Assembly: GCA_003818595.1 (NCBI GenBank)
Contig: RPQV01000039.1
Span: 1 to 13,170 of the forward strand
Direction: 5' to 3'
DNA: 13,170 nucleotides
From: Calditrichota bacterium
Lineage (GTDB): Bacteria; Zhuqueibacterota; Zhuqueibacteria; Residuimicrobiales; Krinioviventaceae
The notes beneath the pieces are model-generated. The model had not been told where the DNA came from. It saw only the letters and a program-made list of their open reading frames with translations, and made no database searches. Shown one piece after another: positions 1 to 8,805 of this stretch; within the stretch, counting starts at the first letter, position 1; each line of letters starts with the position of its first letter. Both the position numbers and the translations under genes were made by a program.

Positions 1-93
1 AAAGCAATGATAAAATATTTGGAAGGGAAAAAAATCAATAAAGCCATTGTCGTCCCCAAAAAGTTAGTTGTTTTTGCAGTTTCTGAAGCATAA
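1..93 (+). CDS. leuS: Leucyl-tRNA synthetase, C-terminal end (partial)
   Basis: This is the last 30 codons plus TAA of a plus-strand gene that enters from the left edge. The visible tail reads KAMIKYLEGKK, then INKAIVVPKKLVVFAV, then SEA. That matches the extreme C-terminus of bacterial LeuRS, where a 'YL-G-x-x-x-x-K-V-I-x-V-P-G-K-L-V-N' strand-loop-strand closes the C-terminal tRNA-contacting domain. LeuRS charges tRNA-Leu with leucine in the cytoplasm. The usual Gly before the KL is Lys here. The gene is followed by a clear hairpin terminator and converges with the TPR gene. Only the tail is visible, so the assignment rests on about 25 residues recalled from the family. Confidence 0.72.
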   Translation, partial: KAMIKYLEGKKINKAIVVPKKLVVFAVSEA

Positions 94-117
94 AACCGCA
101 TCGACCAAGGTAGGGAA

Positions 118-144
118 GACTGGGATACTAAACCCAGTCGTTTT
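118..144 (+). terminator. Rho-independent terminator of leuS
   Basis: A perfect 7-bp stem (GACTGGG at 118-124 with CCCAGTC at 133-139) encloses an 8-base loop. It is followed by G and then TTTT at 141-144, with more AT-rich sequence after it. The hairpin begins 25 bases after the leuS stop codon. On the minus strand no T-run follows the stem, so it serves leuS rather than the converging TPR gene. Confidence 0.72.
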
Positions 145-216
145 AAATATCTTAATATTAACATAACTATTATTATGGCACAAGATGCTTTTACAACAAA
201 ACCCCCGGTAAGCGTC

Positions 217-1596
217 TTAGATTAGTTCTTTCAGCTCTGCTCGCGCTTTATCTTTCAATGGAGATGCCGTTTGTGACCACAGTATCTCTTCAAAATGCTG
301 CTTTGCCAGATCTTTTTGACCTAAATCACTTAATGCTTTTGCAAAATAATATCGGGCTTTGGTGTTATTCGGATTTCGATTTACTGCTTCCTGCAAAATC
401 CTGATGCTGTCCTGCACATGATCGCTCTTATATTGAGCAACGCCCAGCAATGTCAATACCACGCTGTCTTGCTTTCCCAAATCAAACGCCTTCTGCGCAG
501 CTCGACCGGCTTCTGTCGGCATATTCAACGCATCATAAATGATTCCCGCCTGTTTGTAAAAAGAAGCCTTCGCGGGTGAAAGTTTGATGGCATTTTCAAT
601 CGCATGGATTGATTTTTCTTTATGATTGCAATGGAGATGACATGTAGCGGCTGTCGCCCAGGCATTTGCATCACGGGGCTTGAGATTCAGATAGTCCATC
701 AAATATTTTTCCGCAGCCGCATAATCACTTGTCAAAAACGAATGATGCGCTTTGGCAAATAATCTGTCTGCACTCTCATGTTTGGAGAAATCTTCACCTT
801 CTGATGATGAAAGGACATTCATTAACGAATTTTGCGCAATCGTTCCCAGACGACCGTTCGGGTCCAATTTAACCACCAGCTTGTAGCAGCGATTAGCATT
901 ATCAAAATCCTGCTGCACAGAGTATAATTTCCCCAATCCCAGATGAGCCTTTGCTTCCTTGGGTGATAAAGATATTGCGTTTTCAAAGGCTTGAATGGCT
1001 GAATCGTACTTTTTTTGTATACTGTTCACCGCCCCGAGGTTGATCAGAGCATTGACATTGTTCGGCTGAAAGAGTAATCCGTGCTGCAAATGCCGTTCGG
1101 CAGCATCAAATTGTCGCTGTTTTGAATAAATACTTCCTAAAATAAAATGAGCACGGAAATAAATGGGACAAATGGACAAAGCTTCCTTACATCGATCCAG
1201 ACCTTTTATAAAATTTTTGGTCTCAAATAGGGCCAAGCCTAAATTATAGTGAAAGTCAGGATCCAAATGATATAGTTTTATCGCTTGACGCCACAGCTCG
1301 ATTGCTTTTATATAATCTCGGCCTTTCGCGGCCTGTAGAGCTTGATGATTAAAGTCTTCGGCTTCCCCAGGAGCCTTGGCTAATCTCCACTCAATACGTG
1401 CATGATGTTCCTGGACAGTAACATCCAAAGATTGTGCCTCTCCCTGAAAATTCTTTACAATAAAGCTCTCCAGTTCTTCAGGTTCAAACTTGAAATCAAT
1501 CACTTGCGGATAAATCTCTTCCAGCTTGACGAGATTCATCATGACACGGATTGTTTTCAGGTCTTCGGGCAAATTATACAAAGATTCAGTCGCCAT
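217..1596 (-). CDS. Cytoplasmic TPR-repeat protein, function unknown
   Basis: The 459-residue protein has an N-terminal region of about 75 residues without clear repeats. About ten tetratricopeptide repeats follow, near residues 80-112, 114-146, 148-180, 181-214, 215-248, 277-307, 309-342, 344-374, 378-410 and 412-440. They carry the usual W/L-G/A-Y-A-F-P pattern, for example 'AIELWRQAIKL' and 'DSAIQAFENAISLSP'. A non-repeat linker at 255-275 splits the array into two blocks. No signal peptide or membrane segment is visible, so it is probably a cytoplasmic scaffold binding a protein partner that cannot be named from the sequence. The ATG at 1596 has only a weak ribosome binding site. No other start fits better, because the region upstream is AT-rich promoter sequence. 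The gene has its own upstream promoter candidate of sigma-54 type and ends opposite leuS. Confidence 0.85.
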   Translation of the reverse strand: MATESLYNLPEDLKTIRVMMNLVKLEEIYPQVIDFKFEPEELESFIVKNFQGEAQSLDVTVQEHHARIEWRLAKAPGEAEDFNHQALQAAKGRDYIKAIELWRQAIKLYHLDPDFHYNLGLALFETKNFIKGLDRCKEALSICPIYFRAHFILGSIYSKQRQFDAAERHLQHGLLFQPNNVNALINLGAVNSIQKKYDSAIQAFENAISLSPKEAKAHLGLGKLYSVQQDFDNANRCYKLVVKLDPNGRLGTIAQNSLMNVLSSSEGEDFSKHESADRLFAKAHHSFLTSDYAAAEKYLMDYLNLKPRDANAWATAATCHLHCNHKEKSIHAIENAIKLSPAKASFYKQAGIIYDALNMPTEAGRAAQKAFDLGKQDSVVLTLLGVAQYKSDHVQDSIRILQEAVNRNPNNTKARYYFAKALSDLGQKDLAKQHFEEILWSQTASPLKDKARAELKELI

Positions 1597-1633
1597 TTTA
1601 TTGATATTCTTAAGCTTTTTGTTTTATAATATA

Positions 1634-1649
1634 AGCAATATTTGTGCCT
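1634..1649 (-). promoter_or_regulatory. Candidate sigma-54 (-24/-12) promoter for the TPR gene
   Basis: Read on the minus strand the site is AGGCACAAATATTGCT. The sigma-54 consensus is TGGCAC-N5-TTGC(A/T), so only the first base differs. The invariant GG and GC dinucleotides are exactly 10 bases apart. The expected start of transcription is near 1624, about 28 bases before the ATG at 1596. The same AT-rich stretch also holds a looser sigma-70-like pair: TTGGAA just upstream of the site, and TATATT after an 18-base spacer. The sigma factor is therefore not certain. No enhancer-binding-protein site was identified. Confidence 0.5.
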
Positions 1650-1670
1650 TTTTCCAAATTTTATTATAAA

Positions 1671-2687
1671 TTATGCAGGATATCCATCGGGATTTGAGGA
1701 TTGCCATCGCCACATGTCAAGACACATCGCTTCCAAATTTCGTTCAGCCTTCCATCCCAGTTCATTCTCTGCTTTTCCTGCGTCTGCATAACAAATTGGA
1801 ATATCTCCACTTCTTCTTTCAACAATTTTAAACGGGATTTTTTTCCCGCAAACTTTTTCAAATGTCCGAACAACCTGAAGCACACTATAACCCGTTCCCG
1901 TCCCCAAATTGTAGGCGACACAACCGTTGATCACCTGCAGATGCTTCAGGGCACTTAAATGACCTTTTGCAAGGTCAACTACGTGAATATAATCGCGTAC
2001 GCCTGTACCATCGACGGTTGGATAATCATCACCAAAGACTGAAAGTTGGTTCAGTTTTCCTACAGCAACCTGCGCAATATAAGGCATTAGATTGTTGGGA
2101 ATCCCGTTCGGATCTTCGCCTATTCTGCCGCTGGAGTGGGCGCCCACAGGATTAAAGTAACGCAATGTTGCAATTTTCCAACGTGAATCTGAAGAAGCGA
2201 GATCGCGCAGAATTTCCTCGATCATCAATTTTGTCCTTCCATATGGATTGGTCGCTGACAAGGGAAAATTTTCTTTAATCGGAACCTGTGCAGGATCGCC
2301 ATATACTGTCGCCGATGAACTGAAAACGAGATTCCTAACATTGAATTTGTCCATAATTCGAAGCAAATTAACCGTTCCACCGATATTATTGAGATAATAT
2401 TGCAGCGGAATCTGTGTAGATTCCCCCACCGCTTTCAATCCGGCAAAGTGGATCACGCTGTCAATGGCGTGCCCGCTGAAGACTGTTTCGAGAGCATCCT
2501 CATCCAAGAGATCGACTTGATAAAAACTGAGCGCTTTATCAGTTAATTCCTGAACCCGCTTAAGAGAGGTCTCTTTACTATTCGACAAGTTGTCAATGAC
2601 AAGGACCTGATAATCACCATTCAATAGTTCCAAACAAGTGTGACTACCGATAAAGCCTGCACCGCCGGTGACGAGTATATTTTTCAA
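1671..2687 (-). CDS. galE: UDP-glucose 4-epimerase GalE
   Basis: GalE interconverts UDP-glucose and UDP-galactose using tightly bound NAD. It supplies galactose to the Leloir pathway and to surface polysaccharides. The 338 residues match the family length. The Rossmann motif TGGAGFIG lies at 7-14. The catalytic Ser124 sits in FSSSATVYG, and Tyr149/Lys153 in NPYGRTK, at the same numbers as in the E. coli enzyme. YFNPVGAHSSGRIGEDP (177-193) and the RRSGDIP motif (291-297) are also typical. The start is fixed by a strong ribosome binding site, AAAGGAG, ending six bases before the ATG. A 134-base gap separates it from mrfB, so it may have its own promoter, although no convincing -35/-10 pair was found. 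The neighbouring TPR gene also appears independently transcribed. Confidence 0.96.
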   Translation of the reverse strand: MKNILVTGGAGFIGSHTCLELLNGDYQVLVIDNLSNSKETSLKRVQELTDKALSFYQVDLLDEDALETVFSGHAIDSVIHFAGLKAVGESTQIPLQYYLNNIGGTVNLLRIMDKFNVRNLVFSSSATVYGDPAQVPIKENFPLSATNPYGRTKLMIEEILRDLASSDSRWKIATLRYFNPVGAHSSGRIGEDPNGIPNNLMPYIAQVAVGKLNQLSVFGDDYPTVDGTGVRDYIHVVDLAKGHLSALKHLQVINGCVAYNLGTGTGYSVLQVVRTFEKVCGKKIPFKIVERRSGDIPICYADAGKAENELGWKAERNLEAMCLDMWRWQSSNPDGYPA

Positions 2688-2821
2688 AATGCCTGACTCC
2701 TTTAGCCTATTTTATCGAGCTAGTTAAAACTTTGAGACATACCAACAGGGGCTTTCATTTGCTTACGATTATTTATCATGAGATTCACATATTTAGTACG
2801 ATTGCATCGTTCGTTTTAAAT

Positions 2822-4075
2822 TTAGGAAAACTTGTCTCGCGATGATATTTTCATGGATAAGCGATTAAAACGATTTTGCCATTGTTCATCAAACGATCGT
2901 GTTGAATCAGGATATAGTTCACGATGAATTTCTATTCTCTGCTTAAAAGCTTGGACGATCGTCATGGCTCGGTCAAAATCACCAGCAACGTGTTCATAAA
3001 ACATGGCAAGCTCTCTATATGCTTCTTCCATGATTAGTGAAGTAGAGATGCAGCTGTTCCAAAGTTCAACAGCTTCCAGAAAACGCCGTTGCCGCTTCAG
3101 CAACTTGGCTTTTTCAATCATTAATGAGTTTAAATCTGAGCGTTTAAATTTTATCGCTGATGATTCACTGCCGATCATTAGTGCCTGATGATCTTGATTC
3201 GTTTTGCATAACATTCGAAAAATCCAGACGGGATCTCCTGACAGCACGCTGACATCATCCTCAAACAATCGACTGATCAGCACAAGTATTGCGGACATGG
3301 TTAATAAATCCTGCACATTGTGTTTTAAAACCGGAATCAAAGGAGCAATAGATCGATTTCGAAGAAAATCCAGATAAATCGAGGGAATAATGGATCCGGA
3401 GACATCATTGATTCTGGTTATACCTGCCACGGTCCGTTCTACCGAGTCCAATGAACAGCTCGCCAATTTTTTTTTCCACAGTCTGCGGACAACATACAAA
3501 AGATCGATATGGTTCATAGATTCAAATGGGAATGACATGCGATTAAGCGTCATGCGCGTCTTTAGTAAAGGAATATCATAAGCTTTGCCGTTATAGCTGA
3601 TTAAGCATTTTTTCTTTTGCAAAATTCTCTCAATTTCGGTCAGCATTGCTTTTTCATGACGCAGATCCGGCATTAAATATTGTTGCAACTGCAGTGTTTG
3701 ATCCTGAACAAACGCCAGTCCAACCAGGAATACGTAGGTTCCAGTCCCTCCTGCCAATCCGGTTGTTTCAGTATCTATGAATATCAGATCTTCAGGTATT
3801 AGATTTTGATAGTCGACACTCCCTGCGATCAGAGCCAGTTTACTCGCCGGTAAACGGATGAAATCGCCGATCGTACACTGGCCATACTCAAATTCGGCAT
3901 TGAACTCTTTATCCCGTTGCCAAAAAGTACCAAAAAGATTTTCGTTTTGTCGAATCCCTTCCCTCAGCAGCTCTTCATTCGCATCTACGCTCGACAAAAT
4001 TTCGACAGGCTCAATATTTGGTATGTTCCTCGATTTACCGAGGAGCTGTTCTAGTTTGTTTTTGAGATCAGACAT
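2822..4075 (-). CDS. mrfB: MrfB/YprB-type DEDDh exonuclease
   Basis: The 417-residue protein has a ribonuclease-H-like exonuclease domain at about 95-265. It shows the DEDDh acidic set: D101 and E103 in FIDTETTG, D167 in YNGKAYD, and H252/D256 in KHNVQDLL. The 'LDLLYVVRRLWKKKL' stretch (near 190-204) is typical of the YprB family. A helical, TPR-like C-terminus covers about 315-390. In Bacillus subtilis the partner pair MrfA and MrfB repairs mitomycin C damage independently of UvrABC, with MrfB as the metal-dependent nuclease. Here the gene follows mrfA by 8 bases in the same order as in Bacillus. The ATG at 4075 lacks a Shine-Dalgarno sequence, and no upstream in-frame start exists before the mrfA stop region. 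Translation coupled to mrfA is therefore likely. A family-level call is secure; the exact substrate is inferred. Confidence 0.88.
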   Translation of the reverse strand: MSDLKNKLEQLLGKSRNIPNIEPVEILSSVDANEELLREGIRQNENLFGTFWQRDKEFNAEFEYGQCTIGDFIRLPASKLALIAGSVDYQNLIPEDLIFIDTETTGLAGGTGTYVFLVGLAFVQDQTLQLQQYLMPDLRHEKAMLTEIERILQKKKCLISYNGKAYDIPLLKTRMTLNRMSFPFESMNHIDLLYVVRRLWKKKLASCSLDSVERTVAGITRINDVSGSIIPSIYLDFLRNRSIAPLIPVLKHNVQDLLTMSAILVLISRLFEDDVSVLSGDPVWIFRMLCKTNQDHQALMIGSESSAIKFKRSDLNSLMIEKAKLLKRQRRFLEAVELWNSCISTSLIMEEAYRELAMFYEHVAGDFDRAMTIVQAFKQRIEIHRELYPDSTRSFDEQWQNRFNRLSMKISSRDKFS

Positions 4076-4083
4076 GAAGAAAT

Positions 4084-6396
4084 TTAATTTCGCTGCAGAT
4101 ATTCAAGCAGTTTAAGCGTGGCTTCTTTGCCCTTTTCGCCAATTTCCAGAATCGGTCCGCTGCAGGAAGGACAACCGGAAAGACAGGGACAATTATTAAT
4201 CACTTCGAATGCGGCTTGGACAATATCGTTGAAAATTGAATAGAGCTTTTTGCTGTATCCCATCCCACCCGGATAATGTTCCCAAAAATAGATTGTTGGT
4301 TGTTCGGTAAATGGCGAGCGCGCCATGGGAAGAGCGGAGAAATCTCTTCGATCACCCATGATAAATATGGGAATAATATTTGCCAAGAGGTTAGCTGCAC
4401 CTTTTAATGCATCACCGGCTTCGCTTTGGCTGGTTGCTAAAAGTTCGGCAAGATTACTCGGAAAGCTATACCAAAAGGCCATTGTATGCAGTTCAAGTTC
4501 GGGTAAATGAATTTTACCCCAGCCTAAATTCTCATGCGTATTGAATTTGATTTTCTTATACATCGTTGCTACACTCGTTACCGAAACTTCACCATACCCA
4601 AGATGATCCAGCTCCTTTGCTTTCTCTTCAAATATATCTAAAACTTTAATATCGCTTTTGAGCTGGGCATCGGTATAATGATCGGAATGAACCTGATGAA
4701 CATATGCCTTTCGTCTATCCCAATCCAGTTTGTCCACATGATATTGCAGCGCACCATGAAGGTAAATCGCTTCATCATGCACCATTAACTGCGCTGCGAA
4801 CAAATCGATTTCGCCAATAACCTTTTCTTTCGGGAGAGTCGTATCAATAATCACCACATTCTCTTCAGCAGCACTACGAAGACTAATACTTTCTGCAGGA
4901 TATGTCTCAGCAGTCCAGAACCAGCGGTCTTCGGAGCGATGAACAATTCCTTCGTCCTGCAGAAATTCCAGAATTTCCTGCGTACTTTCCAAACCGAGAC
5001 CGCCGCTAAAATTGCTGCCGTATCGCTCGTCGTCGTCAAAAGGCAATTCAAAAGCAGCGCATTTAATGTGGCTGAGCAGAATGACCAAATTATCCGGATC
5101 AATGATGCCGGATTCAGGCGATCTGGTCAGAAAATAAGCCGGATTTTCAGCCATATATTGATCTAAAGGTGAAGAAGAGGACACCATAATCGCTGCTGAA
5201 GTGTCGCTCCTCCTCCCTGCTCTTCCCATCTGCTGCAAAGAACTGGAAATGGTGCCTGGGTATCCTGCAAGTACCGCCACTTGCAGTTGTCCGATATCAA
5301 TTCCCAATTCAAGTGCGTTAGTGCTGACCACGCCGATAATTGATCCGTCCCTCAATCCTTTTTCGATCTCACGCCTTTCATTGGGCAGATAACCGCCGCG
5401 ATATCCACGAATCAGTGATGGCGATTTTTTCTGTCGCTGAAATGCCTCCTTAATATAAGTGAGCAGAATCTCAACATTCATGCGGCTTCTGGCAAAAATA
5501 ACTGTCTGCAGCATATTGTGAATAAAATATGAAGCGACGCGTTCGCTTTCCTTGAGATATGAACGGCGAATGCCCAATTCGCGATTAACCATGGGAGGAT
5601 TATACAGAATAAAATGCTTCTCCCCATGTGGTGCTCCATTCTTATCAACCAATGTCATCTTCTCCCCCGTCAATTGCTCCGCCAGTTCCAGCGGATTGGC
5701 AATGGTCGCCGAGCAGCAAATAAAGGTCGGACGGCTGTTATAAAATCGACATATACGTTTCAATCGCCGAATCACATTGGCTAAATGGCTCCCAAAAGCA
5801 CCACGATAATGATGAATCTCATCAATTATGATGTACTGCAGGTTCTCAAAGAGTTTGATCCATTGAGTGTGGTGCGGTAATATTCCAGTGTGAAGCATAT
5901 CTGGATTGGTGACAACAATATGGCCACTGCTTTTTATGGTTTTTCGCACTGTGACGGGAGTGTCACCATCAAAAGTATAACTTTTAATTCCGAAATTTAT
6001 TTGAGGAGCAAGCTTTTCAATAAGCGAGTGCAATTCGGTGATTTGATCCTGCGACAATGCCTTGGTTGGAAAAAGATAAAGGGCTCGAGTATCAGCGTTT
6101 TCAACGATTTTATTGAGTACAGGCAGATTATAACATAAAGTTTTACCTGAAGCAGTCGGTGTAACAATCACGGTATTTTGATGTTGCAGTGTATGTTCAA
6201 TGGCTTCAGCTTGATGTGAATACAACCGTTTTATACCGCGCTCATTTAATGCCTGTAAAACTTTGGGATTGATTTTCGCAGGGAAATCGGCAAATTCAGC
6301 TTCCTTCGCCGGCAATACCTGCCAATGACGAACCGATTGCATGAACTGTTCGTCACGTTCAAGTCGATCAAGCACCTGTTCAATTGTCAAAGTCAT
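4084..6396 (-). CDS. mrfA: MrfA/YprA-type DEAD/DEAH-box helicase with DUF1998 zinc module
   Basis: A superfamily 2 helicase of 770 residues, close to the usual size of YprA. Visible motifs are the Q-like LYSHQAEAI (58-66), Walker A TPTASGKT (79-86), PTKALSQDQ (110-118), DEIH (192-195), SAT (229-231), IFARSRMNVE (300-309), STNALELGIDIG (358-369) and QQMGRAGR (388-395). The C-terminal DUF1998 region ends with four cysteines, C736, C738, C742 and C745 (CPCLSGCPSC). In the Bacillus protein such cysteines are needed for function and are thought to bind zinc. MrfA is an ATP-driven 3'-5' DNA helicase that works with the MrfB nuclease in excision of DNA damage. The ATG directly abuts the TAA of the upstream phosphotransferase gene. 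A GGGA six bases before the ATG may serve as ribosome binding site. All motifs are intact. Confidence 0.92.
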   Translation of the reverse strand: MTLTIEQVLDRLERDEQFMQSVRHWQVLPAKEAEFADFPAKINPKVLQALNERGIKRLYSHQAEAIEHTLQHQNTVIVTPTASGKTLCYNLPVLNKIVENADTRALYLFPTKALSQDQITELHSLIEKLAPQINFGIKSYTFDGDTPVTVRKTIKSSGHIVVTNPDMLHTGILPHHTQWIKLFENLQYIIIDEIHHYRGAFGSHLANVIRRLKRICRFYNSRPTFICCSATIANPLELAEQLTGEKMTLVDKNGAPHGEKHFILYNPPMVNRELGIRRSYLKESERVASYFIHNMLQTVIFARSRMNVEILLTYIKEAFQRQKKSPSLIRGYRGGYLPNERREIEKGLRDGSIIGVVSTNALELGIDIGQLQVAVLAGYPGTISSSLQQMGRAGRRSDTSAAIMVSSSSPLDQYMAENPAYFLTRSPESGIIDPDNLVILLSHIKCAAFELPFDDDERYGSNFSGGLGLESTQEILEFLQDEGIVHRSEDRWFWTAETYPAESISLRSAAEENVVIIDTTLPKEKVIGEIDLFAAQLMVHDEAIYLHGALQYHVDKLDWDRRKAYVHQVHSDHYTDAQLKSDIKVLDIFEEKAKELDHLGYGEVSVTSVATMYKKIKFNTHENLGWGKIHLPELELHTMAFWYSFPSNLAELLATSQSEAGDALKGAANLLANIIPIFIMGDRRDFSALPMARSPFTEQPTIYFWEHYPGGMGYSKKLYSIFNDIVQAAFEVINNCPCLSGCPSCSGPILEIGEKGKEATLKLLEYLQRN

Positions 6397-8805
6397 TTAG
6401 GATCCCGCTTTATCATCAATTCTTTCAACAAAACCGTATTTTCCGTCAATCCTTATTATGTCTCCCGTTTTAATGATCATGGCAGCATTCTGGATACTGG
6501 TGACTGCGGGCATCCTGAATTCGCGCGCCACAATTGCAGCATGCGATAAAACGCCGCCCGTTTCCAGGACGAGGCCGGAAATGCGTCGGAAGAGTGGTGT
6601 CCAGCCTGGGTCGATCGCCGGGGCAACAAGAATTTCTCCCGCATTGATGAATTGTGTCTCTTCATATCGTCGGACCACTCGAGCAGGGCCGGAGACTGTT
6701 CCTTCACTGACGCCGATGCCGATGAGAGTCCGTCTTGATATGGGCTGCGTGAGAACTTGCGGCGGCATTTCCGCCCATTCTATTCGTCTTTTTCTTCGCT
6801 CGGATATTCGGGATAATGGCGCAGTGTTCCCTTGCATGACAATCTTGATCTCGCTGAAGGTCAGATAAAAAATATCATCAACCTCATGCAATTGCCCATT
6901 CATAACCATTATGCCGGCAAGCTTTAAAAATCCTTTTCGCGTAATATATAAAATTCTTTGCCACAAATCACGTTGATTTTCGCGCAGCATGAAAAACTTT
7001 TGTGCTGAATGCAGGAGACAGCGAAATAGTGGTTTTAAAACGAGTCGAATCGGATAAGGCTTTTCAGCCATTACAGTTAAGCACTTTATAATCGATAGGT
7101 CTCGCCGGTTATTATTTTCCACGCGAAGGGTTTCAAGCGTATTTCCCATGACATTCAATCTGGCCATTTTCAATAACTGTTCCGGATTTTCCTTCCAAGG
7201 TGCAAATGAAAAATCAAGACTTTCACTCCGATGCCCGTATTTGGCCAGGAAATGGTTAAATTGTATTCTCTCATACGGATCAAGCGCTGCCAGTTCAATG
7301 TTCGCCTCAAATGTGGCATTTCCTTTTATTCCTGAAAGAAGATCATCTGTCCTGAGTGACCGATCATTCACAGTAAACAGAAGGAATTTTGCAAGGGCGC
7401 TGACGAAAAGGTCAGCAAATGTGATGCTCCATCGATGGATCGCTAAAAAGTGATCAGACAGCTCGGAAGTCTGCTCGCAGACATCGATGATTTCCCTCAT
7501 CGAATCCGTCATCAATTTTAAATCGAGTTCATGCAGCTGCCGAAGAGTTGTTTCGCGAAATATTCGCCATAAATATAGATTGCGCCATGGCAGCCATTGC
7601 GAATCTACAAAAAATAGTCGAGATGCCAAAAACGGAATTGAACGCGCAAATTCGAGCAGCCAATGAAATCGATGATGGCTCAAAGGAAGTTCTTTTCGTT
7701 TATCGGGCGAAATGAATGAAAATGGTAGAGGAGCATACAAGAGCTGAAAGACTTGGCGTCGAGTAACAGGTAATCCATTATCGAGTCGAGTGAGCGGGCG
7801 CTTGACTCGCTTCAATTTACCCAAATACCATAACGGATCTTTAAACGCGTTTTTCACAATCAAGGGTTGCAGAAATGACCACGAAAGCGGGGCGATCGGG
7901 TAATGAAACCGCTCGGCAAAGAAAAAGTCTGACCACTGTTTTTTCTGACTATTTTCATCGGATCGGTTGGATATCGGCAATGTTGTGATCGGACGCGCCT
8001 GTAGAATCCAGAACTGTTGATTCTCGAAAGCCCACTCAATATCTAATGGATGTCTGAAAATATTTTCGAGATCAAAAGCCAACGATACTAAATGAGGCAG
8101 TTGTTGATGCACAAAATCAGTTAAATAATCATCGCCTTCATAATCCTTGACCAGCTTTTGCGATTGACGATGAACGAGAATCTGTTCAGGCATGACTTGG
8201 CCTGAAACGATATCCCCGCAGCCGCCGGCATGAAATTCGATGAGCATGAGATCTTGAGGATTAAGCGGGTGAGCGGTGAATAGAACCCCCGCCATTTGCG
8301 CGTTGATTTGGTTTTGAATAATAACCGCAGGACTCAATTGTCGTAATCGAGTATCACCAATATAAGTATAAAGCCGCTTTGAATGAGCGGATTTCCAAAT
8401 AGCATGAATAGAGTCCCAAAATGATGTTTCATCCATGACATTCAAAAAGGAATCCAACTGACCGGCAAAAGAGTGTTCCACCGTGTCTTCAAAAGGCGCC
8501 GAAGATCGCAAAACGACAGGACGTTTAAAGAGCATAATCCCCTTATTTTTACAGACAGCGGAAATTAAATCAACGTAATGACGATGATTTTTGTCGATTT
8601 CCTGAGAATAGTGCGAAGATTTGGCGGATAAAACTATAAATTCCGGTACCGGGTAACCATGCAACTGTACAACAGCGAGATTGCGGGCTTTGGCGCCCGC
8701 CAGCTTCTTACTTCTCGCTATTTTGTGCACATCACTGATAACTAATTGCTGAAACATGAAGTGGGGATCGGCAGGATTATTAACAAGTACGGATTTCGGA
8801 CTCAA
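6397..8805 (-). CDS. PEP-synthase-like / rifampin-phosphotransferase-type dikinase, substrate unknown
   Basis: The 802 residues follow the plan of PEP synthase-related phosphotransferases. An ATP-grasp domain spans about 30-275. It has K39 in GAKARNL, R100 in VLRSSAPFEDT, the loop SFAGQLDSF, GVLFTAHPLNP (173-183), E257 in DIEWAF, and R271 in QARPIT. A divergent helical middle domain covers about 290-690 and includes YGHRSESLDF and the stretch near 608-650 ending in DDIFYLTFSE. A swivelling phosphohistidine domain covers about 690-795, with H755 in TGGVLSHAAIVARE. The expected chemistry is ATP to AMP plus Pi, with a phosphate passed via H755 to a substrate bound by the middle domain. There is no PEP/pyruvate barrel, so true PEP synthase is unlikely. 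The layout resembles rifampin phosphotransferase, but resistance cannot be claimed. The TTG start overlaps the upstream TGA and lacks a ribosome binding site. An ATG at 8757 is the alternative start. Confidence 0.82.
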   Translation of the reverse strand: MSPKSVLVNNPADPHFMFQQLVISDVHKIARSKKLAGAKARNLAVVQLHGYPVPEFIVLSAKSSHYSQEIDKNHRHYVDLISAVCKNKGIMLFKRPVVLRSSAPFEDTVEHSFAGQLDSFLNVMDETSFWDSIHAIWKSAHSKRLYTYIGDTRLRQLSPAVIIQNQINAQMAGVLFTAHPLNPQDLMLIEFHAGGCGDIVSGQVMPEQILVHRQSQKLVKDYEGDDYLTDFVHQQLPHLVSLAFDLENIFRHPLDIEWAFENQQFWILQARPITTLPISNRSDENSQKKQWSDFFFAERFHYPIAPLSWSFLQPLIVKNAFKDPLWYLGKLKRVKRPLTRLDNGLPVTRRQVFQLLYAPLPFSFISPDKRKELPLSHHRFHWLLEFARSIPFLASRLFFVDSQWLPWRNLYLWRIFRETTLRQLHELDLKLMTDSMREIIDVCEQTSELSDHFLAIHRWSITFADLFVSALAKFLLFTVNDRSLRTDDLLSGIKGNATFEANIELAALDPYERIQFNHFLAKYGHRSESLDFSFAPWKENPEQLLKMARLNVMGNTLETLRVENNNRRDLSIIKCLTVMAEKPYPIRLVLKPLFRCLLHSAQKFFMLRENQRDLWQRILYITRKGFLKLAGIMVMNGQLHEVDDIFYLTFSEIKIVMQGNTAPLSRISERRKRRIEWAEMPPQVLTQPISRRTLIGIGVSEGTVSGPARVVRRYEETQFINAGEILVAPAIDPGWTPLFRRISGLVLETGGVLSHAAIVAREFRMPAVTSIQNAAMIIKTGDIIRIDGKYGFVERIDDKAGS

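Noticed and set aside
2798..2810. Palindrome ACGAT-TGC-ATCGT after mrfB, as terminator or operator
   Set aside because: The stem is 5 bp and no T-run follows on the minus strand. A single short palindrome of this size is expected by chance and matches no operator I recognise.
6458..6868. 136-residue plus-strand ORF antisense to the phosphotransferase; similarly 11945-12361 and 11242-11622
   Set aside because: These lie opposite well-supported genes, show no recognisable domain or ribosome binding site, and are explained as shadows of the minus-strand coding frames.
6397..8805. Calling the phosphotransferase a rifampin resistance gene or PEP synthase
   Set aside because: The domain order fits the wider family, but the middle substrate domain is divergent and no PEP/pyruvate barrel is present. 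The specific substrate is not supported by the sequence alone.
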